Below, in pieces: positions 9,612 to 24,168 of a stretch of 64,000 bases of DNA (its first letter is position 1; each line of letters starts with the position of its first letter). The notes beneath the pieces were generated by a model that searched no databases, had not been told where the DNA came from, and was given only the letters and a program-made list of their open reading frames with translations. The translations under genes and the position numbers were made by a program. Source of the stretch: Dechloromonas hortensis (lineage in GTDB: Bacteria > Pseudomonadota > Gammaproteobacteria > Burkholderiales > Rhodocyclaceae). Where the stretch lies: assembly GCF_009469765.1 (NCBI RefSeq), contig NZ_SSSQ01000002.1:186001-250000 (forward strand), in the 5' to 3' direction.

Positions 9612-10445
9612 TTATTTCACCGTGGCCAGCACATCGACCAGGATCAGCACGCGGCGGATGCCTTTTTTCGACCAGCGCTGGAACAGCCCGGCCAGTCCGG
9701 CCAGTTTTTTCAGCAAGGGCAGGGCGCGGTGGATGATCCGCTTGATTTCCGGGTCGGGATTGGCGGCGAAGTAGGCGTCCAGCAGTTGCGGCAGCAGTTG
9801 GCGCGATTCGGTTTCGCCGACCGGACCGGCCAGCGAGATGGAATTCAGGAAAAGGGCGAGGTCGGCGGTCTGGGCAACGGCAAGGGGCAGGAATTCGCCG
9901 AAGTTCTCTTCGAAATCGATGCGATAGCTCAGGCCGTCGAGCAGCGTGATGTTCTTGATCTGCGCCCCGCCGTGCCACTGGCCGGCCCGGTGGAATTCAC
10001 CGAGTTCGCTGGCCAGGCGCGGCAGTTCGCGGCGCCAGATTTCCGGCGTCCATTTTTCGAGCAGCGTGGCGACGACGGTGCCGCAAAATTCGAGCACGAA
10101 AAACTCGGGCGTGACCAGCGCCACCCGCGGCACGCGAATGCCGGCTGCGGCCAGCACCTTCAGCCGGTTGGCCTCGAAATCCATACTGCCGGCCGCCTGC
10201 GACAGGGCCAGCGTGCGTAGCGGCAGCGGCTGTCCGGTCAGCCGCTTGACCAGCCAGCGCATGAACAGCGTCTGCCCCAGCTTGCGCGGCTTTTCGGCCA
10301 GTTTCTTGACGACATAGCGCCGGCCCTCATGTTCGAAAACGAGGGCACGGCTGTGATGCGTCGTCAAAGCCGCCCGGGCGGCGGCTTCGAGTGTTGGATT
10401 TTCAGTCACAAGCAGCCCGTGGTCGAGCGAGCGCCGCCAAGACAA
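9612..10445 (-). CDS. Protein kinase-fold protein (RIO/LPS-kinase-like)
   Basis: A 277-residue protein with the outline of a small kinase fold. A Lys pair occurs in RRYVVKKLAEK (ATP-lysine region, residue ~45), a Glu in MDFEANRLKVLAAAGI (helix C-like), a catalytic loop-like HGGAQIKNITLLDG near 155-170, and a DFG-like RIDFEENFGE. This order matches the RIO/Bud32/lipopolysaccharide-kinase group of atypical kinases, which phosphorylate proteins or lipid A core sugars. The substrate cannot be told. The C-terminus is basic and hydrophobic (RRVLILVDVLATVK). It is the first gene of a packed operon with a hypothetical gene and mnmC. Confidence 0.7.
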   Translation of the reverse strand: MSWRRSLDHGLLVTENPTLEAAARAALTTHHSRALVFEHEGRRYVVKKLAEKPRKLGQTLFMRWLVKRLTGQPLPLRTLALSQAAGSMDFEANRLKVLAAAGIRVPRVALVTPEFFVLEFCGTVVATLLEKWTPEIWRRELPRLASELGEFHRAGQWHGGAQIKNITLLDGLSYRIDFEENFGEFLPLAVAQTADLALFLNSISLAGPVGETESRQLLPQLLDAYFAANPDPEIKRIIHRALPLLKKLAGLAGLFQRWSKKGIRRVLILVDVLATVK

Positions 10446-10521
10446 GGCGCACGGCGCCGCCGCATAGCAGCGCTATGCAAGGTGTCGTGCAACGCCGTAT
10501 TGGCAAGCGCAGCCGACCACA

Positions 10522-12027
10522 TCACTCGGGACGCATGGAGGGGAAGAGAATCACATCGCGAATCGCTGCCGAGTCGGTCAGCAGCATGATCAGCCGATCA
10601 ATGCCGATGCCACAACCACCGGTCGGCGGCAGCCCGTATTCCAGGGCCCGGATAAAGTCGGCGTCGTAATACATCGCCTCTTCATCGCCGGCATCCTTTG
10701 CCTTCATCTGTTCGTGGAAGCGCGCCGCCTGGTCTTCAGCGTCGTTCAACTCCGAGAAGCCATTGGCGATTTCGCGGCCGACGATGAACAGTTCGAAGCG
10801 CTCGGTGATTTCCGGGTTGGAATCGGAGGCGCGGGCCAGCGGCGAGACTTCGACCGGGTAGTCGATGATGAAGGTCGGTTCCCAGCACTGGGCTTCGGCG
10901 CAGGCTTCGAACAGTTGCAGTTGCAGGCTGCCCAAGCCGCCCGGCTTGATCGGCTCGCCGAAGGCCTTGATCTGGGCCTTGAGGAATTCCGGGTCGGCCA
11001 GCTGGGCATCGGTGAAGCCCGGCTGTTCGCGCTGGATGGCCTGGCAGATGGTCAGGCGATGGAAAGGCTTGGAGAGGTCGAGTTCGCGGCCCTGATAAAT
11101 GAAGACTTCCTTGCCCAGCGCCTCGCGGGCGGCGTGGCGGAGCAGGCCTTCGGTGAAGTCCATCAGCGTGTGGTAGTTCGCATACGCCTCGTAGAACTCC
11201 ATCATGGTGAATTCGGGGTTATGGCGCGGGCTCAGACCTTCGTTGCGGAAGTTGCGGTTGATTTCGAAAACCTTCTCGAAACCGCCGACCACCAGGCGCT
11301 TCAGGTACAGCTCGGGGGCGATGCGCAGGAACTGCTGCATGTCGAGCGCGTTGTGGTGCGTGACGAAAGGCTTGGCCGAGGCGCCGCCCGGGATCGGGTG
11401 CATCATCGGCGTTTCGACTTCCATGAAGCCGTGGCCGGTCATGTAGTTGCGGATCGAGGCGACGATGGCGGAACGGGCGCGGAAGGTGAAGCGCGTTTCC
11501 TCGTTCATGATCAGGTCGACGTAGCGTTGGCGATACTTCATTTCCTGGTCGGCCAGGCCGTGGAACTTGTCCGGCAGCGGGCGCAGCGACTTGGTCAGCA
11601 GGCGGATCTCGGCGGCCTGGATGGACAACTCGCCGGTCTTGGTCTTCATCAGGATGCCGGTGACGCCGATGATGTCACCGAGGTCCCAGCCCTTGAAGGC
11701 GGTATAAACGTCTTCGCCGACACGGTCGCGGGTGATGTAGATCTGGATGCGGCCGGAGAGGTCCTGGACGGTGGCAAAAGACGCCTTGCCCATGACGCGC
11801 TTCAGCATCATGCGGCCGGCAACCTTGACTTCGACCGGCATGCCTTCGAGTTCTTCCGCCGATTTCTCGCCGTAGACTTCGAGGACCTTGGCCGCGGTGT
11901 TCTCGCGCTGGAAGTCGTTGGGGAAGGCTTGGCCGCTCTTGCGCCACTCGGCCAGTTTGGCGCGACGCTCGGCGATGAGCTGGTTTTCGTCTTGCTGGAC
12001 CGGGGCTTGCTGTTCGGCGTTGGACAT
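10522..12027 (-). CDS. lysS: Lysyl-tRNA synthetase, class II
   Basis: Charges tRNA-Lys. The 501-residue protein starts [16 protein letters not shown] at 12027 behind AAGGATTTTTC. An N-terminal OB-fold anticodon-binding domain (around [19 protein letters not shown]) precedes the class II catalytic core. Motif 2 is seen as [20 protein letters not shown] and motif 3 as [16 protein letters not shown]. The length is normal. The frame continues upstream of 12027, but that part does not look like a LysRS. prfB lies close by, as in many proteobacteria where prfB and lysS are linked. Confidence 0.97.
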   Translation of the reverse strand: MSNAEQQAPVQQDENQLIAERRAKLAEWRKSGQAFPNDFQRENTAAKVLEVYGEKSAEELEGMPVEVKVAGRMMLKRVMGKASFATVQDLSGRIQIYITRDRVGEDVYTAFKGWDLGDIIGVTGILMKTKTGELSIQAAEIRLLTKSLRPLPDKFHGLADQEMKYRQRYVDLIMNEETRFTFRARSAIVASIRNYMTGHGFMEVETPMMHPIPGGASAKPFVTHHNALDMQQFLRIAPELYLKRLVVGGFEKVFEINRNFRNEGLSPRHNPEFTMMEFYEAYANYHTLMDFTEGLLRHAAREALGKEVFIYQGRELDLSKPFHRLTICQAIQREQPGFTDAQLADPEFLKAQIKAFGEPIKPGGLGSLQLQLFEACAEAQCWEPTFIIDYPVEVSPLARASDSNPEITERFELFIVGREIANGFSELNDAEDQAARFHEQMKAKDAGDEEAMYYDADFIRALEYGLPPTGGCGIGIDRLIMLLTDSAAIRDVILFPSMRPE

Positions 12028-12119
12028 GAAAAATCCTTGGAAATTGAGGTTTGCTGCGGTCGACCGCTGTAGAACCCTGAATTTTCGCCGATTTGGCCGT
12101 TCAGGGAAAGCACGATGCG

Positions 12120-12458
12120 TCAGTCCGCTGCGTAATGGATGGCCAGCCAGACCGTGGTCTGGCCCGGGTCTGTCCATTCGACGCGATGCCGGCGATGGGC
12201 GGCGATTTCGACGAAGTCGCCGACGGCCAGCGGCACCGGCTGCGGAGTGTCTTCAAAACGCAGTTCGGCCTGCCCTTGCAGCAGCAGGACCCATTCGGCC
12301 TGCGCCTGGTCGTACCAGAAATCCGGTGGGCTGGCCTGGCCGGTCGAAACGATGCGTTCGATGCGCAGGCCGGGGTGGCTCAGCAGTTCCGAAAATTGCT
12401 CTTCCGGCAAGGTCGACCGCGGCAGGTCGGCAAAGATGTTGGTGGGCATCTGCTTCAC
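12120..12458 (-). CDS. Small cupin-domain protein
   Basis: A 112-residue single-domain cupin. The two cupin boxes are visible as [15 protein letters not shown] (GxxxxH-like first box is degenerate) and [21 protein letters not shown] (second box with the G-D and His residues). Such proteins bind a metal and a small ligand; the substrate is unknown. The start is the GTG at 12458, whose GTGA overlaps the stop of the preceding gene by four bases and implies translational coupling. An internal ATG three codons later (MPTN) is possible. Confidence 0.8.
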   Translation of the reverse strand: MKQMPTNIFADLPRSTLPEEQFSELLSHPGLRIERIVSTGQASPPDFWYDQAQAEWVLLLQGQAELRFEDTPQPVPLAVGDFVEIAAHRRHRVEWTDPGQTTVWLAIHYAAD

Positions 12459-13690
12459 GGGCGGTAAAGGGGGAGGGCAGCCAGGCGCTGTTCGATTTCC
12501 GCGTTCAGCCGCTGGTAGGCTGGGCTGCTCGGGTCGCCGAACTGGCGGCGGAAGTCGCGGGCGCTGATGTATTCCGGCAGGCCGGCCAGCGAGGGGATCA
12601 GGTCCTGCTCGCGCAGTGTGTTTTGCAGCGCCGCCTGCAGCTTAGCGTCGTCGCGGTTGAGTCCTTCGCCGAAGCGGGTGCCGGCCCGGTCGGCGGCGAG
12701 GTCGGCGAAGGAGAAGCCGCTGCCGTGCCGCGAATCGGCCAGTTCCTTGTAGACGCCGATGGCATCGGCCACCGGTTCGCCGGCCCAGGCGGCGAGCGCG
12801 GCGGAAATGACGAAATGCTGGGCGCTGTCGTAGCGCCCGGCCAGCATCAACATGACCTGGCGCGGCTGTGGCCAGTTGCGGGCGTCGGGAATGATCGCGG
12901 CGAGGTCTTTTTCGGCCAGGTAGGCGGCCATCACCAGCAGCGCAGCGCGGCGCTGCTGGCGCTGATCGTCGCCAGTACCGGCGAGCATGGCCTGCAGCAC
13001 GTCGGGGAGGGCGACTTTGGCGCCCCGTGCATGATGATCGAGCAGTGCCGCAAACTGCCGCTGGGCAATGCGAATGCGGTCGAGTTCGGCCGGGTTGAGG
13101 GCGATGGCGCGGGCCCGTTCGAGGATGGCCGGTTCCCAGACGTAGCTGACCAGGATGCGCTGGTTGCGCGTGTCGTAATTCAGGTTGCGGATGGCGCTGC
13201 GCGCCAGCCGCCATTCGCGGCCGTAGCCGGTGCCTTCGATGGCCGTGTTCAGCGCCAGTTCGAGCAGGCCGGCCGGCAGCGGCAGGGGGCCGAGGGCGGC
13301 GCTGGCCAGGCGCGGTTCGCCGGGGCCGGGCGGAATGCTGGCCCGCAGGTTCAGGTAGTGTTCGCCGGGCAGGCGCAGGCTGAGGCGGATTTCGGCCGCA
13401 TCGCCGTTCAGCAACAGGCCGCCGCGGCCGCGCAGGCCTCGGCTGGCAGCGTAGTTGATGCCTTCGTCGATGAGGGCGACCGGGATGGCGGTTTGCCGCG
13501 CTTCGCCGGGCCGCAGCCGGCGCGGGTCGTTGGTCTGGAACAGCCAGCGGGCCTGGGCGACGGCGAGCGGGGCGATGGTTTCGCTGCGGTTGACCAGCGG
13601 CTGGCGGTCGACCGCCGCCAGCAACAAGCCCCCGGCGGCCAGCACGAGCAGAAGCAGCGTGCCGGCCAGCCAGGCGAGGAGGCGAATCAC
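12455..13690 (-). CDS. Membrane-anchored conserved hypothetical protein
   Basis: A 411-residue protein with an N-terminal membrane anchor (IRLLAWLAGTLLLLVLAAGGLLLAA) and a large, probably periplasmic domain. I do not recognise the family. The region RWLFQTNDPRRLRPGE and the later helical part (around LAEKDLAAIIPDARNW) recur in uncharacterised betaproteobacterial proteins as far as I can judge, with no catalytic motif visible. It overlaps the cupin gene by four bases and probably shares its transcript. Confidence 0.75.
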   Translation of the reverse strand: MIRLLAWLAGTLLLLVLAAGGLLLAAVDRQPLVNRSETIAPLAVAQARWLFQTNDPRRLRPGEARQTAIPVALIDEGINYAASRGLRGRGGLLLNGDAAEIRLSLRLPGEHYLNLRASIPPGPGEPRLASAALGPLPLPAGLLELALNTAIEGTGYGREWRLARSAIRNLNYDTRNQRILVSYVWEPAILERARAIALNPAELDRIRIAQRQFAALLDHHARGAKVALPDVLQAMLAGTGDDQRQQRRAALLVMAAYLAEKDLAAIIPDARNWPQPRQVMLMLAGRYDSAQHFVISAALAAWAGEPVADAIGVYKELADSRHGSGFSFADLAADRAGTRFGEGLNRDDAKLQAALQNTLREQDLIPSLAGLPEYISARDFRRQFGDPSSPAYQRLNAEIEQRLAALPLYRP

Positions 13691-13713
13691 CGTTGACTCA
13701 CGGTCGGCGCCGC

Positions 13714-14818
13714 TTAGACGCCTTGTTTCAGGCTGGCCTCGATGAAGGGATCGAGGTCGCCGTCGAGCACGGCCTGGGTGTTGCCGGTTTCGTGGTTGGT
13801 ACGCAGATCCTTGATGCGCGACTGGTCGAGCACGTAGGAGCGGATCTGGTGGCCCCAGCCGATATCAGACTTGGCGTCTTCCAACTTCTGTTGTTCGGCC
13901 TGCTGCTTGCGCAGTTCGAACTCATAGATGCGGGCGCGCAGCATTTGCCAGGCTTCGTCGCGGTTGCGATGCTGCGAACGGTCGTTCTGGCACTGGACGA
14001 CGATGCCGGTCGGGACGTGGGTCAGACGCACGGCGGAGTCGGTCTTGTTGATGTGCTGACCACCGGCGCCGGAGGCGCGGTAGGTATCGGTACGGACGTC
14101 GGCCGGATTGATGTTGATCTCGATCGAGTCATCGACTTCCGGGAAGACGAACACCGACGTGAAGCTGGTGTGGCGGCGGGCGTTGGAGTCGAACGGCGAC
14201 TTGCGGACCAGGCGGTGGATGCCGGTCTCGGTGCGCAGCGTGCCGTAGGCGTAGTCGCCGGTGAACTTGACGGTGGCGCTCTTGATGCCGGCGACGTCGC
14301 CTTCGGATTCTTCCATGACCTCGACGGAAAAACCCTTCTTTTCGCCGTATTTCAGATACATGCGCAACAGCATCGAAGCCCAGTCCTGGGCTTCGGTACC
14401 GCCGGCGCCGGCCTGGATTTCCAGGAAGCAGGGCATCGGGTCGGACGGGTTGTTGAACATCCGGCGGAATTCGAGGGCGGCAATCTTTTGCTCGAGCGGC
14501 ACGTTGTCGGCTTCGACCGAGAGCAGCGTGTCGTCGTCGCCTTCTTCCTTGCCCATGGCGAACAGCTCGCGGCCGTCATCGAGCCCGGCCTGGACTTCTT
14601 CCAGCACCAGCACGATGTCTTCCAGCGATTTCTTTTCGCGGCCCAGTTCCTGGGCACGTTTGGCGTCATCCCAAATCTTGGGATCTTCCATCTCCAGATT
14701 GAGAAGGGTCAGGCGCTCGCGTTTCTGATCGTAGTCAAAGATACCTCCGCAGCTCGGCCGCGCGCTGCGCGATGTCTTCGAGCTTGTTGGCGATGCTGTT
14801 GATGTGTTCCGCGTCCAT
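13714..14818 (-). CDS. prfB: Peptide chain release factor 2 (with programmed +1 frameshift)
   Basis: Recognises UAA and UGA stop codons and triggers peptide release. The full product (~367 residues, normal for RF2) comes from two frames. The first 27 codons run from the ATG at 14818 ([16 protein letters not shown]) to the CTT before an in-frame TGA at 14737-14735; the ribosome then shifts +1 and continues DYDQKRERL to the stop at 13714. The SPF codon-recognition motif ([13 protein letters not shown]) and the GGQ catalytic loop ([13 protein letters not shown]) are present. It is autoregulated: the shift is efficient when RF2 is scarce. Confidence 0.97.
14734..14748 (-). promoter_or_regulatory. 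RF2 programmed frameshift site
   Basis: On the minus strand the sequence is GGAGGTATCTTTGAC: an internal Shine-Dalgarno-like GGAGG three bases before the slippery CTT, then the in-frame stop TGA followed by C. This is the classical prfB site with the shift CTT-TGA-C to CTT-GAC. Confidence 0.97.
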
Positions 14819-15110
14819 GATGTTCGTCTCGTTGCTTGGCAAAACCTCAATTATAGCCGCTGCTCAAAGCCGCATCGCGCTGCACCGTTCGGAGGCATTG
14901 TTGCGCCGGAGGTGGGGAAAGGCGGGCACCTGAATGGTGCATCGGCCCGCCGGGTCGGGCCGCTCTTGAGGCGAATGGGTGGGTTTGGCCCGGTCTGGTG
15001 CAAAAAAAGTCTTGTAAGTCGTTGTTTGATTGGCAAACTGCCATTTGATTGTCGCGTGGCAAGCGAATTGCTTTGGTTGTGACAGTTTTGTAAATATGTG
15101 TGCGAAATAT

Positions 15111-16304
15111 ATGACAAAGAGTGATTCAGCCCCGGCTTTGCACGCCAGCATGCGTTCTGTGCGCTGGCAACAACTGACGGTCTGCGCCCTGGCGTTCTCT
15201 GCCGCCGCTGCGCTGGCCTGGGCCGCCGCCGGCCAGGGTTCGGCACTGCTGGCCGGGCTGGGGGCCGGTTTGCTGCTGCTCGCGCTGCTCCTCGGCTGGC
15301 ATGTGCAGCAGGAACTGGAATCCGGCCTCGGCTTGATTGATCGTTTTGCCCAGGATCTGGCCGGCGGGGCGCTGGTCAGTCGGCTCGATGCGCCGCGCTG
15401 CGGCGCGCTGGCGCCGCTGGCCGAGCGCCTGAACGGCATGGCGCGTTCCTTGTCCGGGCTGATTCTGGCCTTTGCCCGGATGTCGCAGGAAATTTCCAGC
15501 GTCGCCGGCGAGAGCAGCGCCAATGCCAGCGGCGGCAACGACGGCGTGCGCCGTCAGCGCGACATCACCCTGTCGTCGGCAGCGACGCTGGAGCAGTTGA
15601 CGGTCAGCCTCGGCCAGACCAGCGACAGTGCCGGCGGTGCCGCCGAGGTGGCCGAGGCTTCCGGCCAGATGGCGGAGGCCGGCGCCGAGCGGGTGAGCGG
15701 GCTGGCGAAAAGTCTTGAGAGCCTGGCGGCGACCGTACGCCAGACTTCGGAGGGCGCCAGCCGGCTCGGGGCGCGCTCGCAGGAAATCGACATCATCGTC
15801 GAACTGATTGCCGAGATCGCGGCACAGACCAATCTGCTCGCCCTGAATGCCGCCATCGAAGCAGCACGGGCCGGCGAACAGGGACGGGGCTTCGCCGTGG
15901 TCGCCGACGAGGTGCGCAAGCTGGCCGAGCGGACGCGCAACGCCACCCACGATATCGGCGAGCGGATCGACGGCATGCGCCAGGAGGTCGGCAGCATGAT
16001 CGAAGCGATGGCGGAAACGTCGGCCCGGGCCGCTGCCAGCCTGAACGATGCGGCGCTGGCAGTGGACGACCTGCAGCGGGTCGAAAGCAATGCCGGCCAG
16101 ACGCTGGCGCTGATTCGCGATATCGCCGCCGCCAGCCGCGAGCAGAGCGAGGCGGGGCTGAGCATTGCCCGCGATATCGAGCAGGTCGCCCAGCTGGCCG
16201 ATGCCAACGAACATCTGGTGCGCGAGAACAGCGAACTGTCCCGTTACCTGAGCGACTTGTCCGTTCAGCTCAACGGCACCCTGAAAAAATACCAATACGA
16301 GTGA
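15111..16304 (+). CDS. Methyl-accepting chemotaxis protein without a periplasmic sensor domain
   Basis: A ~397-residue chemoreceptor. Two hydrophobic segments near the N-terminus ([20 protein letters not shown] and [18 protein letters not shown]) are separated by only a few residues, so it has no room for a periplasmic domain. A HAMP-like stretch follows, then the long signalling coiled coil with the highly conserved hairpin tip ([20 protein letters not shown] and [18 protein letters not shown]). ATGs at 15096 and 15111 are both possible; neither has a clear ribosome site. It starts an operon with the NIT-like protein (7-base gap) and the GGDEF-EAL protein. The 290 bases upstream contain no gene. 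Confidence 0.9.
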   Translation: MTKSDSAPALHASMRSVRWQQLTVCALAFSAAAALAWAAAGQGSALLAGLGAGLLLLALLLGWHVQQELESGLGLIDRFAQDLAGGALVSRLDAPRCGALAPLAERLNGMARSLSGLILAFARMSQEISSVAGESSANASGGNDGVRRQRDITLSSAATLEQLTVSLGQTSDSAGGAAEVAEASGQMAEAGAERVSGLAKSLESLAATVRQTSEGASRLGARSQEIDIIVELIAEIAAQTNLLALNAAIEAARAGEQGRGFAVVADEVRKLAERTRNATHDIGERIDGMRQEVGSMIEAMAETSARAAASLNDAALAVDDLQRVESNAGQTLALIRDIAAASREQSEAGLSIARDIEQVAQLADANEHLVRENSELSRYLSDLSVQLNGTLKKYQYE

Positions 16305-16311
16305 GGTTGTC

Positions 16312-17211
16312 ATGGACTGGATCATGATTCTGATGGGTCTGCTGGCCTTGTTTGTCGGGGCCAGCTCCTTCTGGCTCTATCGCCGCCGCAATCGGAGCGA
16401 TGCCGGCCGCTCGCTGGACGAGACGCTGGCCGCCTGCCGCGCCTTGCTAGCCCTGATTGCCCATTTCCAGCAGCATCGCGGCATGAGCTCGGCCTGGCTG
16501 GCCGGCGATCAGGGCTTCAAGCAGCGGCTGGAGGGCAAGGGGCGTGAAATCGAGGCCTGCATTCCGTCCCTGCGCGATATCGCCCGCCGCGAAGGCGAGC
16601 GGGTGCATCCCTGCCTGACGCTGAACGACCTCGACCTGTTCCGCTTCAACTGGGCGAATCTGCACGAGAAACTGCCCGGCCTGTCGGTTGAGCAGAGCAT
16701 TGCCCAGCACAGTTTCCTGATCGAACAATTGCTGCACTGGCTGGCTGCGCTCGGCGAGTCGCGCGTCGAATTGCTGCTCGACGAGCCGGCGGCGCGCGGC
16801 CTGGTGCGCAATTACGCCAGTCGCCTGCCGGCCCTGACCGAATGCCTCGGCCAGGCGCGCGCCCTCGGCATGAGCGTCGCCGCCCGCCATGGCTGTTCGG
16901 CCGTGGTCCGGGTCCGCCTGATGTTTCTCGTCGCCCGCGCCGAGGCCTTGCTCAAGCAGGCCAGCGAAGCCGGCGGCGAAGGAGTGGTGGCCGACAAGGC
17001 GGCGCGTGGCGTGCAGCAGATGGCGCGCGTCATCCGGACCCAGATGCTGCTCAGCTCGGGGATCACGGTGGCGGCCCAGGAGTATTTTGAAGTCGCCTCC
17101 GGCGCGATCGACCATGTCTTCGCCTGGATCGGCGACAGCGGCGTTCAGTTAAAACAGGCAGGTAGCGGTTATTCCCATGTTTCGCAATCACTTCATCCCC
17201 GGCGCGCCTGA
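16312..17211 (+). CDS. Membrane-anchored nitrate-sensor (NIT)-like domain protein
   Basis: A 299-residue protein with one N-terminal membrane segment ([21 protein letters not shown]) and a long helical domain. The motif [16 protein letters not shown] is closely echoed by [16 protein letters not shown] in the sensor part of the complete chemoreceptor at 33697-35712, and later landmarks also line up ([13 protein letters not shown]). This suggests an NIT-like sensing domain that is normally part of a receptor but is encoded here as a separate protein. It lies between a sensor-less chemoreceptor (7-base gap) and a c-di-GMP enzyme (35-base overlap), so it may feed both. The ligand is unknown. Confidence 0.7.
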   Translation: MDWIMILMGLLALFVGASSFWLYRRRNRSDAGRSLDETLAACRALLALIAHFQQHRGMSSAWLAGDQGFKQRLEGKGREIEACIPSLRDIARREGERVHPCLTLNDLDLFRFNWANLHEKLPGLSVEQSIAQHSFLIEQLLHWLAALGESRVELLLDEPAARGLVRNYASRLPALTECLGQARALGMSVAARHGCSAVVRVRLMFLVARAEALLKQASEAGGEGVVADKAARGVQQMARVIRTQMLLSSGITVAAQEYFEVASGAIDHVFAWIGDSGVQLKQAGSGYSHVSQSLHPRRA

Positions 17212-19336
17212 GAGCCAGCATTTCGTGCAACCCGGAGGCAGCCCGGGCTGCGCCTTGCGCCAGGCTTATGTACAGCAGGCGCCGGCGATGGCGACGCTGT
17301 TTTCCAACCTCGACGGCATGCTGTTCCGCTGCCTGATCGACGAGTTCTGGACGCTGTTGTCGGTCAGCCCCGGCTGTTATGGCCTGACCGGTTATCGGGC
17401 CGAGGATCTGGTCGGCAATCGGCAGAATTCGCTGGAGTCGCTGACCCACCCGGAAGACCGGGCAGCGGTGCGTGGCACCATCCTGGCGGCACTGGATACC
17501 GGTTCGCGCTACAGCATCGAGTACCGCATCGTCTGCCGCGACGGCGAGGAGAAGTGGGTGCTCGAACGCGGCGTCGGCCTGCGCGACGAAGGCGGGCTGC
17601 GCCTGCTCGAAGCCTATCTCGAAGACATCACCGACCGCGTTCAGGCCCAGATCCAGCTGGCGGAAACCGAACTGCGCTATCGCAGCATTTTCGAAAGTGC
17701 GGTGGTCGGCATGTTCCAGAGTACCGAGAGCGGTCGTTATCTGGCCGCCAATCCGGCCCTGGCCCGGCTCTACGGCTACCCGACGCCGGAGGCGCTGATC
17801 AGCAGCCTGGCCGACATTGCCAGCGGGCTTTACGTCGACCCGCAGCGGCGTGACGATTTCAAGGAATTGATCCAGCGCGACGGCCGGGTTACCGATTTCG
17901 AGTCGGAAATCATCTGCTGCGACGGTAGCCGGATCTGGATTGCCGAGCATGCCCATGCCGTGCGCTCGTCGGACGGCACTTTTCTCTATTACGAAGGCAC
18001 GGTCGAGGACATCACCGAGCGTCATCGCCATCAGTCGGTGCTGCAGCACCAGGCGACGCACGATCCGCTGACCGGCCTGCCCAACCGCAACCTGCTCGCC
18101 GACCGGCTGGCCCAGGCCGTGCAACTGGCCCGCCGCAAGAGCGGCAAGGTGGCGCTGGCCTTTGTCGATCTCGACAACTTCAAGGTGATCAACGACAGCC
18201 TTGGCCATGCCGCCGGCGACCAGTTGCTGATCGAAATCTCCAGCCGCCTGCGCACCGCGCTGCGCGGCCTCGATACTGTCGCCCGCTACGGTGGCGACGA
18301 GTTCGTGCTGATCCTCGGCGAGCAGGTCTCGCCGGATGACACCAAACACCTGCTGGAGCGCGTGCTGGCCACCGTCCAGGCGCCGCTCGAACTGGCCGGG
18401 CACGGTCTGCGTATCAACTGCAGCATCGGCGTCAGCGTTTTTCCCGACGACGCGCAGGATCTCGACGGCCTGTTGCGGGTGGCCGATGTCGCGATGTATC
18501 ACGCCAAGGAAAGCGGCAAGGGGCAGTACTGTTTCTATACCCGCGACCTCAACCAGGCGGCGCAGGACCGTTTCGCGCTGGAAACGGCGCTCGGCAGCGC
18601 CATCGAAAACAACGAACTGACCGTCGTCTACCAGCCGAAGGTCGATGGCGGTGGCCGGGTCCGCGGCTTCGAGGCGCTGGTGCGCTGGAACAGTGCCGGC
18701 CAGGGCCTGGTGACGCCCGACCGTTTTATCCCGCTGGCCGAGGAAACCGGGCAGATCCTGGCGATCGGCGAGCAGGTACTCTATGCCGCCTGTCGGGCTG
18801 CTGCCAGTTGGCCACTGGTCGATGGCCAGGCGCTGGGCGTCGCCGTCAACCTGTCGGCCCGGCAGTTGCGCGAACCCGGCTTGCTGGCGCTGGTCTCCGA
18901 TGCGCTGGCCGTCTCCGGCCTGCCGCCGGAATGCCTGGAGCTGGAAATCACCGAGAGCATGATCATGGGGGACATGGAGCACACCATCCGCGTCCTCAAG
19001 TCGATCAAGGGGCTCGGCGTGCGTATCGCGGTCGATGACTTCGGCACCGGCTATTCGTCGCTCGCCTACCTGCAGCAGCTGCCGATCGACACGCTGAAGA
19101 TCGACCGTTCCTTCGTTTCCGGCTGCAACCGCGGCGGCAAGGCGATGGCGATCCCGCATGCGATCATCTTCCTCGGTCGCAGCCTCGACCTGCACATCGT
19201 CGCCGAAGGCGTCGAAACCGAAGCCGAGCGCGAGATTCTCACTGTCTGCGGCTGCAACGAATTCCAGGGCTACCTGTTTTCCCGGCCGTTGCAGAGTGCT
19301 GCGGTCGACGCCTATTTGCAGGCAATAATCGCCTGA
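17177..19336 (+). CDS. PAS-PAS-GGDEF-EAL c-di-GMP signalling protein
   Basis: A 719-residue cytoplasmic protein. Two PAS/PAC units occupy residues ~45-165 and ~168-290 (each ends in an E-DITER/DR motif). The GGDEF domain (~300-455) has an intact RYGGDEF, so diguanylate cyclase activity is possible. The EAL domain (~470-715) keeps the key residues: [49 protein letters not shown] and FQGYLFSRP. The segment after [10 protein letters not shown] ([15 protein letters not shown]) is unusual but does not remove a catalytic residue. Third gene of the chemoreceptor operon, overlapping the previous gene by 35 bases. Confidence 0.93.
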   Translation: MFRNHFIPGAPESQHFVQPGGSPGCALRQAYVQQAPAMATLFSNLDGMLFRCLIDEFWTLLSVSPGCYGLTGYRAEDLVGNRQNSLESLTHPEDRAAVRGTILAALDTGSRYSIEYRIVCRDGEEKWVLERGVGLRDEGGLRLLEAYLEDITDRVQAQIQLAETELRYRSIFESAVVGMFQSTESGRYLAANPALARLYGYPTPEALISSLADIASGLYVDPQRRDDFKELIQRDGRVTDFESEIICCDGSRIWIAEHAHAVRSSDGTFLYYEGTVEDITERHRHQSVLQHQATHDPLTGLPNRNLLADRLAQAVQLARRKSGKVALAFVDLDNFKVINDSLGHAAGDQLLIEISSRLRTALRGLDTVARYGGDEFVLILGEQVSPDDTKHLLERVLATVQAPLELAGHGLRINCSIGVSVFPDDAQDLDGLLRVADVAMYHAKESGKGQYCFYTRDLNQAAQDRFALETALGSAIENNELTVVYQPKVDGGGRVRGFEALVRWNSAGQGLVTPDRFIPLAEETGQILAIGEQVLYAACRAAASWPLVDGQALGVAVNLSARQLREPGLLALVSDALAVSGLPPECLELEITESMIMGDMEHTIRVLKSIKGLGVRIAVDDFGTGYSSLAYLQQLPIDTLKIDRSFVSGCNRGGKAMAIPHAIIFLGRSLDLHIVAEGVETEAEREILTVCGCNEFQGYLFSRPLQSAAVDAYLQAIIA

Positions 19337-19493
19337 CTTTCCCGGGCTGATCGGCGCCCGCTTTTACTTGGCATATTTTTGCCGGAAACGGGCGTAGAAT
19401 CGGCTTGTTGCTATGCAGCAAGCGGCGGCGCCGGCCCGGCCGCCTTCACCCTGCGAGCCATTGCGTTCGCAGCGGGTATTGCCAGGGATTGTC

Positions 19494-23133
<3,640 letters not shown>

Positions 23134-23141
<8 letters not shown>

Positions 23142-24144
23142 TCTGTCCACCAACTATCTCGGCCTCAAGCTGAAGAACCCGCTGGTCCCGTCCTCGACGC
23201 CGCTCAGCCACAACCTGGATGCCGTGCTGCATCTGGAGGACGCCGGCGCCGCGGCCATCGTCATGCACTCGCTGTTCGAGGAGGATGTGCGCAACGACGA
23301 ACGGATGATCGACCGCTTTCTGGTCAATCCCGATGCCTTCGACGAAGGCGCCGGGCATCTGCCGTTTGCAGAAGGCTACCAGAGCAAGCTCGACAGTTAT
23401 CTTGAGCAGATCACCTTGCTCAAGCAGCGCCTGGCCATCCCGGTCATCGCCAGCCTGAACGGTTCCTCACTGAGCGGCTGGGTCGAATTGGGCAAGGAAA
23501 TGCAGGCGGCCGGCGCCGACGCCCTTGAACTGAACGCCTGGTACATGCCGAGCGACCCGAAGGTATCCGGCGAAGCGCTGGAAGACCATTACCTGTCGTT
23601 ACTGCAGGAGCTGAAGGGGGCGGTGACGCTGCCGATCAGCATGAAGCTGTCGCCGTTTTTCTCATCACTGCCGAACTTTGTCCGCCATGCTGAAAAGTCC
23701 GGCGCAGCGGGCGTCTCGTTGTTTAACCGCTTTTTTCAGCCAGATATCGATTTGGATAGTTTGACGGTGGTCGACCGCGTGCAATTGTCGAGCTCGGCCG
23801 ATGTCCTGCTCACCATGCGCTGGATCGCCATCCTGCGCGGTCGCAGCAACCTGACATTGGCGGCGACCGGCGGTGTGCACACCGCCGAGGACGCCCTGAA
23901 AATGCTGCTCGCCGGCGCTGATGTCGTACATTTGGCGAGCGCCTTGTTGAGTGGCGGCCCGGCCGTGCTGAAAACGGTGCTGGCCGGCATCGGGCGCTGG
24001 CTGGAAGAGCGCGAATACCAGTCGGTAGCACAGCTGAAAGGCTCAATGAGCCAGCAGAACCTGCCCGACCCGAGCGCCTTCGCCCGTGCCGCCTATCTCA
24101 ACGCACTGGATTCCTTCACGCCGCCGCCCGGCGTACGTTACTGA
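23134..24144 (+). CDS. Dihydroorotate dehydrogenase-like flavoprotein linked to nifJ
   Basis: A 336-residue FMN barrel protein of the dihydroorotate dehydrogenase/PreA group: NYLGLKLKNPLVPSSTPLSHN at the start, PVIASLNGSSLSGW in the middle, and the phosphate-binding end AATGGVHTAEDALKMLLAGAD. It starts within nifJ (8-base overlap) behind AAAGGGGAGCGCA, so it is translationally coupled. The pyrimidine pathway role is doubtful: this subgroup is found beside pyruvate:ferredoxin oxidoreductase genes, which suggests an unknown ferredoxin-linked redox role. A true PyrD cannot be excluded from sequence alone. Confidence 0.8.
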
Positions 24145-24168
24145 ACGCTGCCCGCCCGGCAGTCGCGC

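Noticed and set aside
10462..10478. Perfect GCATAG/CTATGC hairpin downstream of the kinase-like gene
   Set aside because: It lies near the lysS stop but has no T-run and is short; not called as a terminator.
11888..13696. 602-codon plus-strand open frame across lysS, the cupin gene and its neighbour
   Set aside because: It crosses three real minus-strand genes and has no motif of its own.
17063..19195. 710-codon minus-strand open frame opposite the GGDEF-EAL gene
   Set aside because: Codon composition and domain motifs belong to the plus-strand gene; this frame has no recognisable domain.
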